This document shows positions 11,132-23,013 of a stretch of DNA of 64,000 nucleotides, one piece after another. The notes beneath the pieces were generated by a model that was not told the origin of the DNA, made no database searches, and saw only the letters and a list, made by a program, of their open reading frames with translations. A program made the translations under genes and the position numbers. The stretch is from positions 30,752,001-30,816,000 of the forward strand of contig JBITNC010000001.1 of the NCBI GenBank assembly GCA_050084985.1, in the 5' to 3' direction. Source of the DNA: Nageia nagi (taxonomy: Eukaryota > Pinophyta). Within the stretch, counting starts at the first letter, position 1, and each line of letters begins with the position of its first letter.

Positions 11132-13199
11132 ATATACCTAGATGGAAACATCTAGAGGTCACTTGGCAATGGGGTGCCCTACCCTTATGTGGTGTAAATA
11201 TGTGTTGCATATTGTTGTAAAAAGTGATTATCCAGTAAATGTGTAAAGTATGAAAAGGTCATGTTAGAATAATCTCCTTGTTATCACTACATTCGTTTTG
11301 TCTCTCTTTCATAAAGAAATGATATACCCTAGATGATAGAAAAATATAAAATTTGTATGTTTGAAGAAAAATAAAAAAAATCCAAACACTTAATACATTA
11401 AAGAATTCTAAGAAAATTTGAATGAAATTATTTTAGAAATATTAAGAGTGAAAAGTTACATATCTATCCTATTATTCGCTTCATCTCGAACCCAAGAATC
11501 ATTTGGCAAAAAAAAAAAAAATTGATTGTTACATCACATCAATGATTCTTGGGTGATTACAATATCCTCTACCGGGGCTATGGATGCTTGACTGGTAGTA
11601 GAGCAAGGTTGTAGTGGGATCAAGGGGTTAATCCTCATCAGGGCTATGGACACTTGTCTGGAAATGAGGCATACCTTACGAAGTGGCGATATGTCCATTT
11701 TGGTTAGCATTCCTATGGACCTCTATATGTTTCATATGGATAGAATAGCTCATTAATGTTTCTGAGATATTCCATATCAAAGGATCTAAGAAGGGAAATG
11801 AATGTCATTACACACACGGAGTTTTAGGTTTTTTATCAACATATAACAATGTTGTTTGATATCATCTTAGGTTGTTAAATCTTGAGATGAAGAAAGATAA
11901 GGTAGATGTTATAATAACTTGGTTATTAATCCAAAAGCACCTCATCTTTTTGTCATAGTGAATATTTTGTTTGTATTTTGTTTGTGTTAAAATCATTTGT
12001 GTCATTTTGTTAAACCCATTTTTACTATTATCTATTACCTTTGAACATTATTAAAATTTGCTTTTCTTTGGAAAGGATAAGAATGATTATTTATTGTTCC
12101 CCTAACCAAGATAAAGTTAATGTTCATATGCATCCATAAGTCACTAGTTTGTCATGTCAAGAGGTTTATTGTAAAATTACCAAGTATAGAAAATGATGAA
12201 TACTAATTCTGTTAAAAATACAATAAACCAAAATAGAGTTAATGCCCATATGCATTTGATTAGTTCATTGTGTCTATTGTAAAAAATTGCCAAGTGCAGA
12301 AAATGATGCATCTGATTCTGCAAAAATATAATAAAAATATGTCCTTAAATAATCTTAAAATCTAGAGGATTTAATATTTGAAAATAATGATTCTTAATTA
12401 ATTAAGTTAATATATGTATTTTAGATATTTTAAATAACATCTAAAGTCAATATAAAATTTAAATTCATTTTCTAAATGATTTACTAAATAATTATTAGTT
12501 ATCATTAGAAACTAGGTTATTAATTATTAGTTATCAAATCTAAACCTTGTTTGTATACATCATACAAAAACCATTATCATCATTTAGAAAATATGTTATT
12601 AATTATTGAATTAATTAATAGGTTAATTATCTATAATTTATAATTAATTAGTTATTTAAACAACTATGTTATTCCATGTTATCAATAACTTAAAGTAACT
12701 TAACTTATTAAAATTATAAATTAGATTTATTATTTATAGCAACTATAATCGTACTTATTATTAAATTAATTTTGATATTAGTAACATCATCAAACTAATT
12801 TGTTGAATGTTATATATTTTATCATTATTTAAAAATTATAAAAAGTATCCTCAAAATTATACATCATACATTCCACAATTATATCTATGCATCATACATT
12901 CTGAAAATTACATCTATCATTAACATCTATTCATCATCAAGTAATTAAAAGACAATTATGTTTATTATAATCTACATAACATCACATCATACCTATTTTA
13001 TCATAAATCTATATATAGAATGAAAGCTCATGCATCAAGAATCATACAAGTACCATAAATATCAAAGATCTATCTATATATATATATACATCATAATAGT
13101 CCATCAAAAGGTCATCATAACATCATGAATCATAAAATAAAACTACAAGGGTCCAATAACCTCATAAGCATATAAAAAATAACATCATGAAAAAGGGTA
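11132..13199. other. Non-coding 3' spacer of element A
   Basis: No gene seen. Strongly AT-rich. A block at about 11540-11700 has two similar segments (GGGGCTATGGATGCTTGACT and GGGCTATGGACACTTGTCTG, about 67 bases apart) and matches, in inverted orientation, 22315-22420 of element C. The stretch 12300-13200 is plain AT-rich sequence. Confidence 0.6.
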
Positions 13200-15220
13200 T
13201 CCTCAAGGACTACCCCAACCACTACCCTATCTGCTAGGACTACTCAGTTGCCTCCACTGTCTACTAGTCTCTCTGGTACCCTGACCTAGAGGAGTAGTGC
13301 CTATGGATCCTGTAGGACTACATAGATGCTAATATCCCCATAACTTGGATGAACCAACAACACCTAAGGGAGATTCCTAGGGTGTACCACTCCTACTAGG
13401 ATAACCTCATGAACTTTGAGTCCTACCTAGAGATCCAGCTGTGCCTTATGCATTGCTTACTGTCTGATATGCTGAGATATCTATAGGCATATAACTAGCT
13501 GGAGGTATAGGATAATGAGCCCCAGAAGTAAAATATGGAACACCTATCAGCCACATCTGTACCATACCACTATAAAAATCTTATTGCTAATAAATGCCAT
13601 GAATGAAACTGAAGAACCACCCCTAGAAGTAGATGCTACTCCTAATTGATGAGCTTGAGCTCCCTGTAAAGAAGAATGAGCCTCATCTCTCTCCTATCTG
13701 TATCTATCCTGCTCAGCCCTATACCTATACATGCATGAGTTGGCCTATGCCAATTGGTATCTCAGCTCATAAATATCTCCTAGCAAAGTATCAATGCTAG
13801 GAACCTATGTAGTAGGAGCCTCCTTGACTCCATGCACAACCTCTTGGGTAGCTCCCTCCTCACCTACACCGATAGCCTCCTCCTTAGGAGCATCTACCAT
13901 GGCCTCCTTACTGGTAGCCTCCTCTCCTGTAGCCTCCACTCCTGTAGGCTCCTTGCCTACCTCTCCCTCTCTTACTGCCACACCCAACTCCTCAACAACA
14001 TCGACATGCTGATGAATGTGTTGACCCTCCAATTCGCCCTCTAGGCCATCATCTCCCTCCTCTAACTCCACCTCCCACTAGGCACTGAATGCCTCAGACA
14101 CCCTAACATCATCCTCCTTGATATCATCCTCCAATGATCCCTCCTCCTAAGTAGGATCAGGCTCTACATAAACCAACGGTTGTACACCATCTATTGAGAT
14201 AATGCCCTCACGCTGATATGGCAATGATGGTGTAAGCACATCTTGAACTAAGCCAAACTGATGATGCACTCTCTTAAAATGAAAATACTCCAAAAAATCT
14301 ACTTGACAACAACTTAAAACATGTGGCTACTGAATACCAGTAAGCTCAGTTGCAAGCTCTCCCCAGATAGGATACAAATGATAAGGTCTGAATCTCACTT
14401 GATCTGGAATCAAGTGACTAATCATGTGGTGATAATAACTCACATCTCGATGAACTCCATCTGATGGGTGAATATAAAAATCATCACACCATCAGACTAT
14501 GCCAACCTCATAATCCAGGTGGCTACCAAACCTAGGCATCGGCAACCCTGGAGGACAAGCCATAGCTATATGCTCATAAGCCCACACCTGCAAGGTGATA
14601 GTAATGGATAAAGAGGCCCTATGCCCATGAGAATAAAAGAATAGCTCTTTGTAAATCTGAGCTAACTAGTGTAGGTGTCCAAGCATACACTATACCATGT
14701 TGTATCATATCCATAATAATGGGCAACAATGACCATGGAAACCTCCCACTGCCAGTATCGGGAGAGCATAACACTATACTAAACCCATCAAGTATGAAAA
14801 ATGGATTCCCCCTGCTAATCCCCATCCAATACTGGTAGTATCAGATGCCACTAAGATAATCTTAGAAATAATAGTCTCAACTTGAGTGGCCCCATATAAA
14901 TAAGAAATAGCAAGTAAAGCTCTTGCTCTATCCACCACATGCAAAATCCTCTATCCATGAATGGGGAGTCTATACAATCTATGTATATCCTCCACTGTGA
15001 TAGTCATCTCCCTTGTCGAAAGATGAAAAGTACATGTCACTGTGTCCCATCTGTCTAACAATGTAGCTAATAAAGGATACTCCCAATGAATGTGACCCAT
15101 GTATGGGCCCACTCCAAAACTAATTAACCTAAAAAAAGTATGATCGGCTAGACTTAGAAAATCTCTACCCTCCTGTAGAATCAAGGGATATCTACCTCAA
15201 GGCTCAAAGATGTCTCGAAC
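13200..15220 (-). pseudogene. Antisense plant mobile domain gene in element A, main exon
   Basis: Runs opposite to gag-pol. From 15220 leftwards it encodes a plant mobile domain (PMD, Pfam PF10536 family): SFGVGPYMGHIHWEYPLL, LLDRWDTVTCTFHL, REMTITVEDIHRLYRLPIHG. After several stops it continues with YAWTPTLVSSDLQRAILLF, a Glu-rich acidic segment (about 14071-13805) and a coiled-coil-like segment with TLLGDIYELRYQL. PMD proteins are transposon-associated and some act in silencing. Element C has a homologue with the same order at 18826-20758, also antisense to its host element. Upstream is a splice-acceptor-like sequence. Extra antisense ORFs are known in Tat elements such as Grande. Confidence 0.7.
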
Positions 15221-15596
15221 CTGTGTAATGTTAAAAAGTTCAACTCAAAAAAAAAATGGCATTTTATACTAAAATGCTAGCATTTCTAATTTGTAACACT
15301 CAATCATCGATGTTCACATTCCAAACGCTGGTGATTCTATCATCCATTTGGCCTAGGTTGGTGACCGCGGCCGAATTATAAAAAATTTACAAAAAATATA
15401 AGTAAAAGCTTAATTTACAAATTTTATCTAATAGAAATAATCAAAATAACTTCTAAATGTCATTCATGATTTCAATTTTGAAATTAAATGGTTAAATTAT
15501 AAATTATAAAAAAAAATAAAAAATAAAGGTATTTCAAAGATCCTACCTCTTCCTGGATAGGTAGAGAACATCCAGTGGAGCATCTACTGGAGGCAT
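15221..15596 (-). other. Possible first exon and intron of the antisense gene (A)
   Basis: Reading leftwards, an ATG at 15596-15594 opens a 50-base segment (MPPVDAPLDVLYLSRK) that ends at AAGAG followed by GTAGGA, a donor-like site. About 326 bases later, TTACACAG at 15221-15228 precedes the PMD exon and looks like an acceptor. Element C shows similar sequence around an ATG at about 18452 and an acceptor-like TTATTATTAG at 18816-18825. As written the phases do not match (50 bases then a phase-0 exon), so an indel has occurred or the exact sites differ. Confidence 0.4.
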
Positions 15597-16270
15597 GGTG
15601 ATTGTAACGAATATCAACGACTAGAAATCAATGAAATCGAAATGGAAACTGGTTCTAGTAGATAATGAGAGTGATCAGCTAGAAAAGAAATGAATAAGAA
15701 GAAGTTAAAACTTTTTCTTTTTATTTACATCTAATGGAGAAACGCTGGTGACTGTAGGACAGATGCCGACGATCATCACTAAACACTGATGATTGGAAGT
15801 AAAACATCGCATTTGTGAATAGTCATGAGAATATTAAAAATTTCTCAAAAATAACCTTAAATTGGTCAAGAAAATCAAAAAATGATAAAATGCAATGAAT
15901 CATTTACCACATGAGATCATCTCAAAACTTAGTTATCAGGAGAAAAGACAACATCATTATGAAATCATATACTAAGAAAAGCTTAAATGGTATGTGTGCA
16001 CTTAGACATGCAAAATGACATAATGTCATGCAACTATCATACAAGTTCGATACATTGTCATACCAAAATAGTTATTTCAAAAGTATATTTAAACTTGTTT
16101 TCAAAATTACATCAAATGTTAAATGAAAACGCATTATATCAGGCTTAATGAGACAAAAACCTTAGTTCGTGAGAGAGAAATTAAATCAAAATGACTATTT
16201 AATGTTAGAATTAAACATCTTCCAAGTAATATTTTTTGAAATCATCAACCTCATTCTTGATTGATAATTC
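15597..16270. other. Subterminal non-coding region of element A
   Basis: No gene. It holds a cluster of motifs related to GCTGGTGA and GATCATCA (about 15735-15790) and otherwise AT-rich sequence up to the polypurine tract. It is a likely site for the promoter of the antisense gene, which is an inference from position only. Confidence 0.45.
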
Positions 16271-16285
16271 AAAAAAGGGGAAAAA
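16271..16285 (+). promoter_or_regulatory. Polypurine tract of element A
   Basis: AAAAAAGGGGAAAAA lies directly before TGTAGACA, the LTR start. It is the expected plus-strand primer. A mirror-image tract for element C lies at 17242-17256. Confidence 0.85.
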
Positions 16286-17142
16286 TGTAGACATTAAAAA
16301 TTAACACATTTATATTAAAATACACAAATGCTGGTGACCCAAAAAACATTGAAATTACCCTATGATCGCTGGCATCTGCTTATGGTCACCGGTGACTCTG
16401 CAAGTGAAAAATTCAAAACCAAAAAAATAGAAGATAAAGCATGACTCGATGCTTTAATCAAGAAAGAATGGATAGAGGGGTTTAATCACCACCTTTGTTA
16501 GCCAAAGACATGCACCACACTTACTATTTTGGGTTGAGGATGAGTTTTTGACCCCATCTTATAGCTAAACAAAAATTACACATGTATACTTCAAGAAATC
16601 TATAAATACATGAAGAAACCAAGTAATAGGGGACCCAAATTTGAAGTAATGTTATGCTGCTACAATGAGATAAGACATATTGAGCTTTTATATCATTATA
16701 TTTCTTCTATGTCATGTTTGCTTTATGTTAAATTATTATGTACAGGTATGTTTGATGAATTTGTCTTAACATGCATGTAGGGTCCACAGGTGTTGAGATG
16801 TGTTAAAGAGAGAAGGCATTACAGATTCAAAAATGTAGTATTAGGATCAGAAAAGGAAATGAATACAAAAGATTGTAGAAACTTCAACATCTAAATCCTG
16901 ATCATCAGCGTTTCAACCAGTCGCCAGCGCCCTATTCAGGGTCCCAGTGACTCTACATTATTCACATCTCAATCTTCGTATCAATTTAGCATAATAAAAG
17001 AATAAAAGCCCTTTTGTACAAGGCAACAGATTTAGTGATCTATTATTGTAATCAAGGTTTATCAAGAAGATCAATTAAAAATATGTTGTGTGTCTTAATA
17101 TTTTGTCTTGTGTGCTCATAGGGGTTGATTTTCTGGTAGACA
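16286..17142 (+). repeat. 3' LTR of element A
   Basis: It begins TGTAGACATTAAAAATTAAC right after the polypurine tract, and element B's 5' LTR begins TGTAGACACTCAAAATAAAC. Internal blocks also match B: a TATAAAT box, GGGACCCAA, and ACAGGTATG followed by GTAGGGTC (B: GTAGAGTC). The right end is uncertain; TGCTCA at 17118 or TAGACA at 17142 are candidates. A segment just beyond, TTCTGGTAGACAG, resembles the sequence found after B's LTR end. Confidence 0.7.
16601..16608 (+). promoter_or_regulatory. TATA box in the LTR of A
   Basis: TATAAATA about 315 bases into the LTR. The matching position in B's LTR has TATAAATT near 47806, before the shared GGGACCC block. Confidence 0.5.
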
Positions 17143-17241
17143 GTTAGCAATTGAAAGAATTTGGAAAACTTTATTATTTGCCTAAAACTCTTAGTCCATA
17201 TTTTCATTTATCAAAAGAGGGGTCATTTTTAGGTGTTTACA
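17143..17241 (-). repeat. Start of 3' LTR of element C, probably truncated
   Basis: On the - strand the sequence from 17241 begins TGTAAACACCTAAAAATGAC, resembling the LTR starts of A and B, and follows a polypurine tract. Only about 100 bases fit before A's LTR is met, whereas B's LTR is about 1.1 kb. Either C's LTR is truncated here or the two LTRs cannot be separated by eye. Confidence 0.5.
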
Positions 17242-17256
17242 TTTTCCCCTTTTTTG
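17242..17256 (-). promoter_or_regulatory. Polypurine tract of element C
   Basis: On the - strand CAAAAAAGGGGAAAA precedes TGTAAACACC, nearly identical to A's tract. Confidence 0.8.
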
Positions 17257-18825
17257 AAATATCCAACATTTTATAGGTGGAAATTATTTCAAAAAACTAA
17301 TCCTATCTGAGAGGGGGTGCAATCAAGTCTTTGAATTGTTATTCCTTGATCTTAAGTCAAGGTTTTGAATTAACTCATTCTCTATTTAAGCTGAATTTGA
17401 GTGATTGGATAATGACTAAATCCATTTTTTATTCTTTTGTGTTTGACATGTTTTGAAAGCAATAAGGGTTGTAGTGTATGGTGTAACTTAGGCAATTACC
17501 ACTATACTATTATGCTATGTTGGCAAGATACAAACATAGTCTTAGCTATCAGGTGTACCATAGCTAGCATGTGATAAAGAAGCTCCCTTATGAATACAAC
17601 AACTTTTAATCATTCTTATTTTTTCCTAGTAGATGGGTTACTTAATGATCTTGCATAAGATTTCATCTAATAATTTTAATCATATCAAAACCTATCCTCT
17701 TTTTTTCTATTAAAAGAAGGGTTGTTTCTCAAATTCAGAGTTACCCAAGAGTCTTAATTTTTTCAAAAAACCCTTAACTCTAAATTAAGTTTAACAAGTG
17801 AAGAACTTGTATTGATTTTGCCTTCAACACATATTTTTTAATTTTTTATGGTTTTTAATAGTTTTATAATGATTTTGATATTTTTCATGATAATTTTTAT
17901 ATGAGCATTTTTTGAACATAGATATTTATTTGGACTATAATTTTTTATTTTTATTTGAGTATTGTTGATCATTCAAAATATATATACAAAAGTTTATAGA
18001 TAGTCTTGATTACTCTATTCTATTTCAATTTTTCTCATTAATATTTATAATTAATCATAGGCCTAACTTGACCTAAAGAATTTTTGACAAACTCCAAAAT
18101 TCTATATTTTTAAGTTTTAATTAGAGACTTTTAACAAAGCACATAGGAAAGATTCTAGGTATTTCTCTTGTTGAAATATCCATATAACTTATACATTTAA
18201 GAAAACCCTTTTCATCTTTTTTTTTTAAGATTTGGGTCACCAATGTTCTAATTATGATCATCGATGATCCTTATTGATCATTGGTGCCTAACTCAAAATT
18301 GCTAGTGTTTGACTATAGAGAGTAATAAAAATAAAAATATTTAACCTGTCACTTTCTAATTTAATTTTTAGTGCTAGGTAAGAGCTCTTGTTGCCCCTAC
18401 CCCATAGTTCGAGTGTTTGATACCACACTTCCCATTTTCACCGTTAATTGGAGCCATGATGCTACCTCAAGGATGATCTACATCACTTAAGAGGCCAATG
18501 AGAGAGTAGCTAGGTTTTAAAAACCTTCTTTTTAATTTTTTGCTTATTAATCCATTTATACTCTGTGTTTGAAAAAATAGAAATTATAGGATACTTAGGA
18601 TTACTATTTAGAGGTTTTATAACTATTTACTTTTTTAATTAAGCTCTTTTTCAATATTTAGTTAAAATTTTAAAACCTTGATCATAGTTGTTAGTTAGAG
18701 CTAAAGGGTTTCAAGATCACTAACATTCAAGTATAGAATGCGAGCGATTCTATACCCTGATAATCTAACCATTGATGTTTGCATTTAACTTTTTTTACTT
18801 ACTTTATTATTAATTATTATTAGGG
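17257..18825. other. Subterminal non-coding region of element C
   Basis: Counterpart of 15221-16270 in A. No long ORF. It contains motif clusters with GATCATCGATGATCC (about 18236-18315) and GAGCGATTCTAT (about 18716-18780), a possible first exon around an ATG at about 18452, and an acceptor-like TTATTATTAG at 18816-18825 just before the PMD exon. Confidence 0.5.
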
Positions 18826-20758
18826 TCAAGAGGTGTTTGAGTATAAAGGTAGATATCTTCATATACTTAAGGATGGCCATATTTTATTGACTATCATATA
18901 TCAAACTTTTCTTCATGCAGTTAGATTTGGAGTTGGGTCCCACATGGGCCATATTCACTTAGACTATCCACTATTGGCAACCTTTCTAAAGAGATGGGAT
19001 TCTTTGATTGGCACCTTCCATCTTCCTACAAGGGAGATGACTATTATGGTGGAGGACATCCATCATTTATATCATTTTCCTATTCAAGATCAATAGATTC
19101 AGCATGCACTACATTGAGATTCAATGCACCCAAATATTGTAGTAGTCTATGGAGTAGGTGTTGTTGATGGAATCATGGGTGAGATGTTTTTTGAGGGTCT
19201 TCCATACTTTAGGTATTGGAAGAATGATAAGCATGGTCTCCTTAGAACCTCTTATTTTATGGGGTGTAACTAGTGTTATTCTCTCCTAGATACTAACAGT
19301 GAGAGATTTCCTTAGTCCTTATTGCCCATCGTGGTTGATATGCTATAATAGGGGATAGTATATGCTTGGGCTTCCACATTATTAGCCCAAGTTTATCGAG
19401 AGTTATTATTTTATTCTTTAGGCCATAGATCCTCATTATTAGTTACCATTACTCTTCAAGCATGGCCTTAAGAGCATATCTATGTAGATCATCTTTTAAG
19501 GCTCATAATGCCTAGTTTTGATACTCATATAGCTTATCCTATTAGCATAATGCACTGGCAAGAGAAATTTTATACTTTCCCTTTAGATGGAATTTGATAA
19601 GATATTACCTTTTATCATAGGATAATCACTTACCTCATTGTACATTAGGTGAAGTTTTGACCCTACCAAGGCTACCTAGTTTGGAGTGAGCTTGTAGTAT
19701 AGCTGATAGGCATCAAACAGGGTCAAGTTCTTAGCAGTCAATAGACTAATTTCTTAGAGCATTTCTACTTTGAGCATGTACATAATCAATTTGGTTTGTA
19801 TAGGATTTTCCACCAATGCATCTACATTTTTTAACAGAGGGAGAGCTACCAGTTAAGGGGATTCATCCCCTAGTTTATGTAGTGTTAGATCCTACATAAA
19901 AGGAGATCCTAGTGGAGAACATAATTTTGGATGATGTGGGTGTGATCAAGGCTTTTGATTCATAGTGGTAGGTAGACCTAGAGGCCAAGGATAGTGATGC
20001 ACTAGAGCACATGGTACAAAAGGAAGTAGCTAAGCCTGAGGTAGCTATTGAGGTTCAAGAGGAGGTTGAGGAGTAAGTGATTGAGGAGAAAGTTGAGGAG
20101 CAGGCAATGGATGAGCTAATGGACATAGCTAGTTAAGGAGAGAAGACTAAGGTAGGTACCTCTACTAGAGGTGCAAGAGGAGGCAGACCTCCTCCTCCAT
20201 AGGTACCTAACATTGATGCACTCTTGGGAGATATTTATGAGTTGAGATACCAGGTTTCTCAACTACTCATATGTATCAATATAAAGCTACGAGAGGTAGA
20301 TATCACCAAGAGAGGGATGAGGCTTGAGCTTCTTCATAAATTGGGGGAGTCAGTACATCTATAAGGGGAGCTAGTTAACCATTAGTGTTTATTTAGGGGA
20401 TTCTTCAATAGAGGGATTATTACTCCTCTATTATTTAGACATGGTTTATAGAGGTACCTCCATATGTCTTAGGCATGTTATATCTAGTTCCTCTTATCAC
20501 ATACATCCCTATGGATGTATAAATTTATCAAGCACTCAATGGAGCCCAGCAAATTCCTAGTACTTAGGGTAGGGTTCTTAGACCTACTGCATCTCATATC
20601 CATAGTAGGATAGGTGGAGTTTCTGCATAGCACCTAGTGGGATCTTTAGAGATTTATAGGGTAGCTTGGGCTATGAGTCCTAGAGGTTTAGTAGGTGCTC
20701 TTCATCCTAAATAGGGTAGACCCAGTATTCCTATAGATGGTGGAGAGTGTAGCTCTTG
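18826..20758 (+). pseudogene. Antisense plant mobile domain gene in element C
   Basis: Opposite in direction to the gag-pol of its host element, as in A. It starts GQEVFEYKGRYLH; the PMD core reads RFGVGSHMGHIHLDYPLL, FLKRWDSLIGTFHLPTREMT and MVEDIHHLYHFPI. After a stop at 19094-19096, further homologous blocks follow (GIVYAWASTLLAQVYRELLF, HIYVDHLLRLIMPSFDTHIA). Next come an acidic Glu-rich segment (about 20000-20160), ALLGDIYELRYQV with a helical tail (about 20218-20370), and an end near GRPSIPIDGGECSS (20758). Many stops at former Q, R or W codons. Its presence in both A and C shows it belongs to the element family. Confidence 0.7.
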
Positions 20759-21764
20759 AGATTATTTTAGTGATTGGGATACTTATTTTTATATCTCATG
20801 TTAGACTTATGAGTTTTTATCATACTATGTTATTTATTTTTTGAGATCATGGGGGTATGATTATTTTTGATGGTTAGACATGTTATTAGTAGGCTTATTT
20901 TTTGATGACCTTATCTATTTTTGGGATCATGGTAGTTAAGATTGATGGTTAGTTTTTCTAGACGTGATGGATAGTTTATGTGATGGACACTTGGTTATAT
21001 ATTTTTTGATATATACGATGATAACTTTAGACTTTTATATACATGTTTTAGTATCATATTGATGTATATTTATGTTTTTCATTTTTTTAAGATGTATGTG
21101 TTAAAATTGAAATAAAAAAAAGTTTAGTTTTATGTTTTCATTTAGTTTTAACACCTTATTTATGATATGATTTATAAATTCAAAGTGATATTTATGTTTA
21201 TATAGTAATACTATGTTTATAGAACATGATTTGATTTGTAGGAAAATAGAATCAAATGCATCATTTTACATTTTCTTGGCTACTTTTATACATGGTTTTG
21301 AACATAATATACTAGTATAAACATATGTGATATCATGAATAATGTGAATGTATAAATGTGAGACATACATAAGATTTACAACACTTTATGGATGTATGGA
21401 TGTAATAGTGGATGCACATAAATGTATATGTACAAATGATATATGAATGTAAAATTTATGAAGCCTAAACAAGATAAGATTTTTATGAATGACTTAATAA
21501 TTTAGACATCAATCATAATGCTTTGATAACTTATCAATATTTATAATAATAATGATAATATGGAATGAATTGATATATATATATATATAAAGAAGTGTAA
21601 TGAATAACACCTTCAATATCTAGTCTTCATTAATTAATCTTCTGCTTTGGTCTCATCTACTAGGGATGATATAAAACAAGATCACAATATACTTAAGTTT
21701 ACCATAAACTTATGTGTGTGCAAGGATGTTCATTTCCTTCTCTTAACATTCACAAATTAAATAC
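20759..21764. other. Non-coding spacer of element C
   Basis: AT-rich, no gene. It corresponds in position to 11750-13199 in A. A short (TA)n run lies at about 21572-21590. A segment around 21700-21760 (CACACACATAAG side on the - strand) aligns with 11790-11830 of A. Confidence 0.5.
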
Positions 21765-22248
21765 TGATGTGAATTCAGCTATAACAGGAAAACAGAAATT
21801 GAAATCCAGTCACAGAACATACAGAAGAAATCCAGACCACAAATACTCTTCTTATTCCTGAACCCACATGCTCTCCAAGAGAATACAATGCCCTTTAAAT
21901 AGCACAAAAAAAACAAAAAACCAAATGAGTCAGATTGCGCCCAAAATTTGCATGCGCATCCCTCTTACACTAATTAAGCAGTATCTAAAATATCCACCCT
22001 TAACTAGAAGAAAAACAAGAGTTACTAAAGGCACAACATGCAAAAAAAAACTAAAAATCAGGAGTGCTCTTAAAAAGCCTATTTTTCAGGCCTTAGACGA
22101 ATGAATCAGGCCTTAAAAATATCATTTTTTGGGTATGGCAGTTCTAGCGAACTTCCATAACTAGAATTTCGTCACGAAGCCACAGTTTAAATTTCGAAAC
22201 AAAACGACCTCCGGATCAAAAGTTACGGCCCCGGCAACGCATGCATCA
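21765..22248 (-). repeat. Solo LTR, 484 bp, inserted in element C
   Basis: The ends are TGATG and CATCA, and the flanks repeat ATAC (21761-21764 and 22249-22252; AATAC if one base is shared). The sequence is much less AT-rich than its surroundings and is absent from the matching region of A near 11780. There is no internal region or second LTR. The family is unknown. Orientation is unproven; a T-rich segment with TATTTAAAG on the - strand suggests a promoter in that direction. Confidence 0.65.
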
Positions 22249-22252
22249 ATAC

Positions 22253-22933
22253 CCCAAGATTATAAATTATGAGATATGATTTTTTCTTTTTGTAATGTAT
22301 GCTTCACTACCAAAAAAGTCCATAGCCTTGGTGAATATTAACCCTTCATCCCATTACAACCTTGCTTTATTTTTAGTTAGGTGTCTATAGCCCTAAGAGA
22401 GGATGTTGCAATGGCCAAATAATTCTACATATTTTGTCTTTTTTTTTTTTTCTTTTCTTTTCTTTTTTTATCCTAGCTCTTGGGTTTAGGATGAAGCAAA
22501 AAGTAAGAAAACCATACTCACATTTATGGTCAAGAAGTATCCAATTATTGATTATTTCATGATTTTTAAAATAGTTATGTCCTTTTATCATCCTAAGTTT
22601 TTGAAACCTCAACATAAGATTTCTTAACTAAAACCAAATATGAATAGAGTATTTATTACCTACTTCTTTATTTGTAAATACAGCTATGTACATAAATGAA
22701 TATTATGTGGATGTATGCATGATGTGTGGGTACATATAGCTTGCTTAATTACCTCCATAATAATGATTGATATATAATAATTATGAAATTCAAGGTAAAG
22801 GAATAAACATTTATGAATAAAGTGGAATGATATGAACACATGGACAACACCCCTAGTAGCCAAGATGCTTTAGAAGTATATCTTCTAAGTATACATATAT
22901 GTACACATATACATTTTTAATTTTTATGGTTTT

Positions 22934-23013
<80 letters not shown>

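Larger units (their letters stand above)
1..17142 (+). mobile_element. Tat-type Ty3/gypsy element A (5' end outside window)
   Basis: The domain order is gag, protease, G-patch, RT, RNase H, second RNase H, integrase, followed by two sense ORFs, an antisense PMD gene, a polypurine tract and a 3' LTR. A second RNase H between RNase H and integrase is the hallmark of the Tat lineage (Tat, Ogre, Retand, Grande). The window opens inside the leader, since the same sequence begins at 49364 in element B, about 0.9 kb after B's primer-binding site. The coding regions carry many stops, so the copy is dead. The right boundary (17118-17160) is uncertain because A runs into element C tail to tail. Confidence 0.85.

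Noticed and set aside
13805-14071. Overlapping open frames on both strands around 13794-14071
   Set aside because: The - strand frame is the acidic part of the antisense PMD gene; the + strand frames are its shadows.
18371-18510. tRNA-like SINE head (GTTCGAG with an upstream GGTAAGAGCTC)
   Set aside because: The A-box match is weak, there is no SINE body or tail, and the region aligns in position with the upstream part of the antisense gene in element A.
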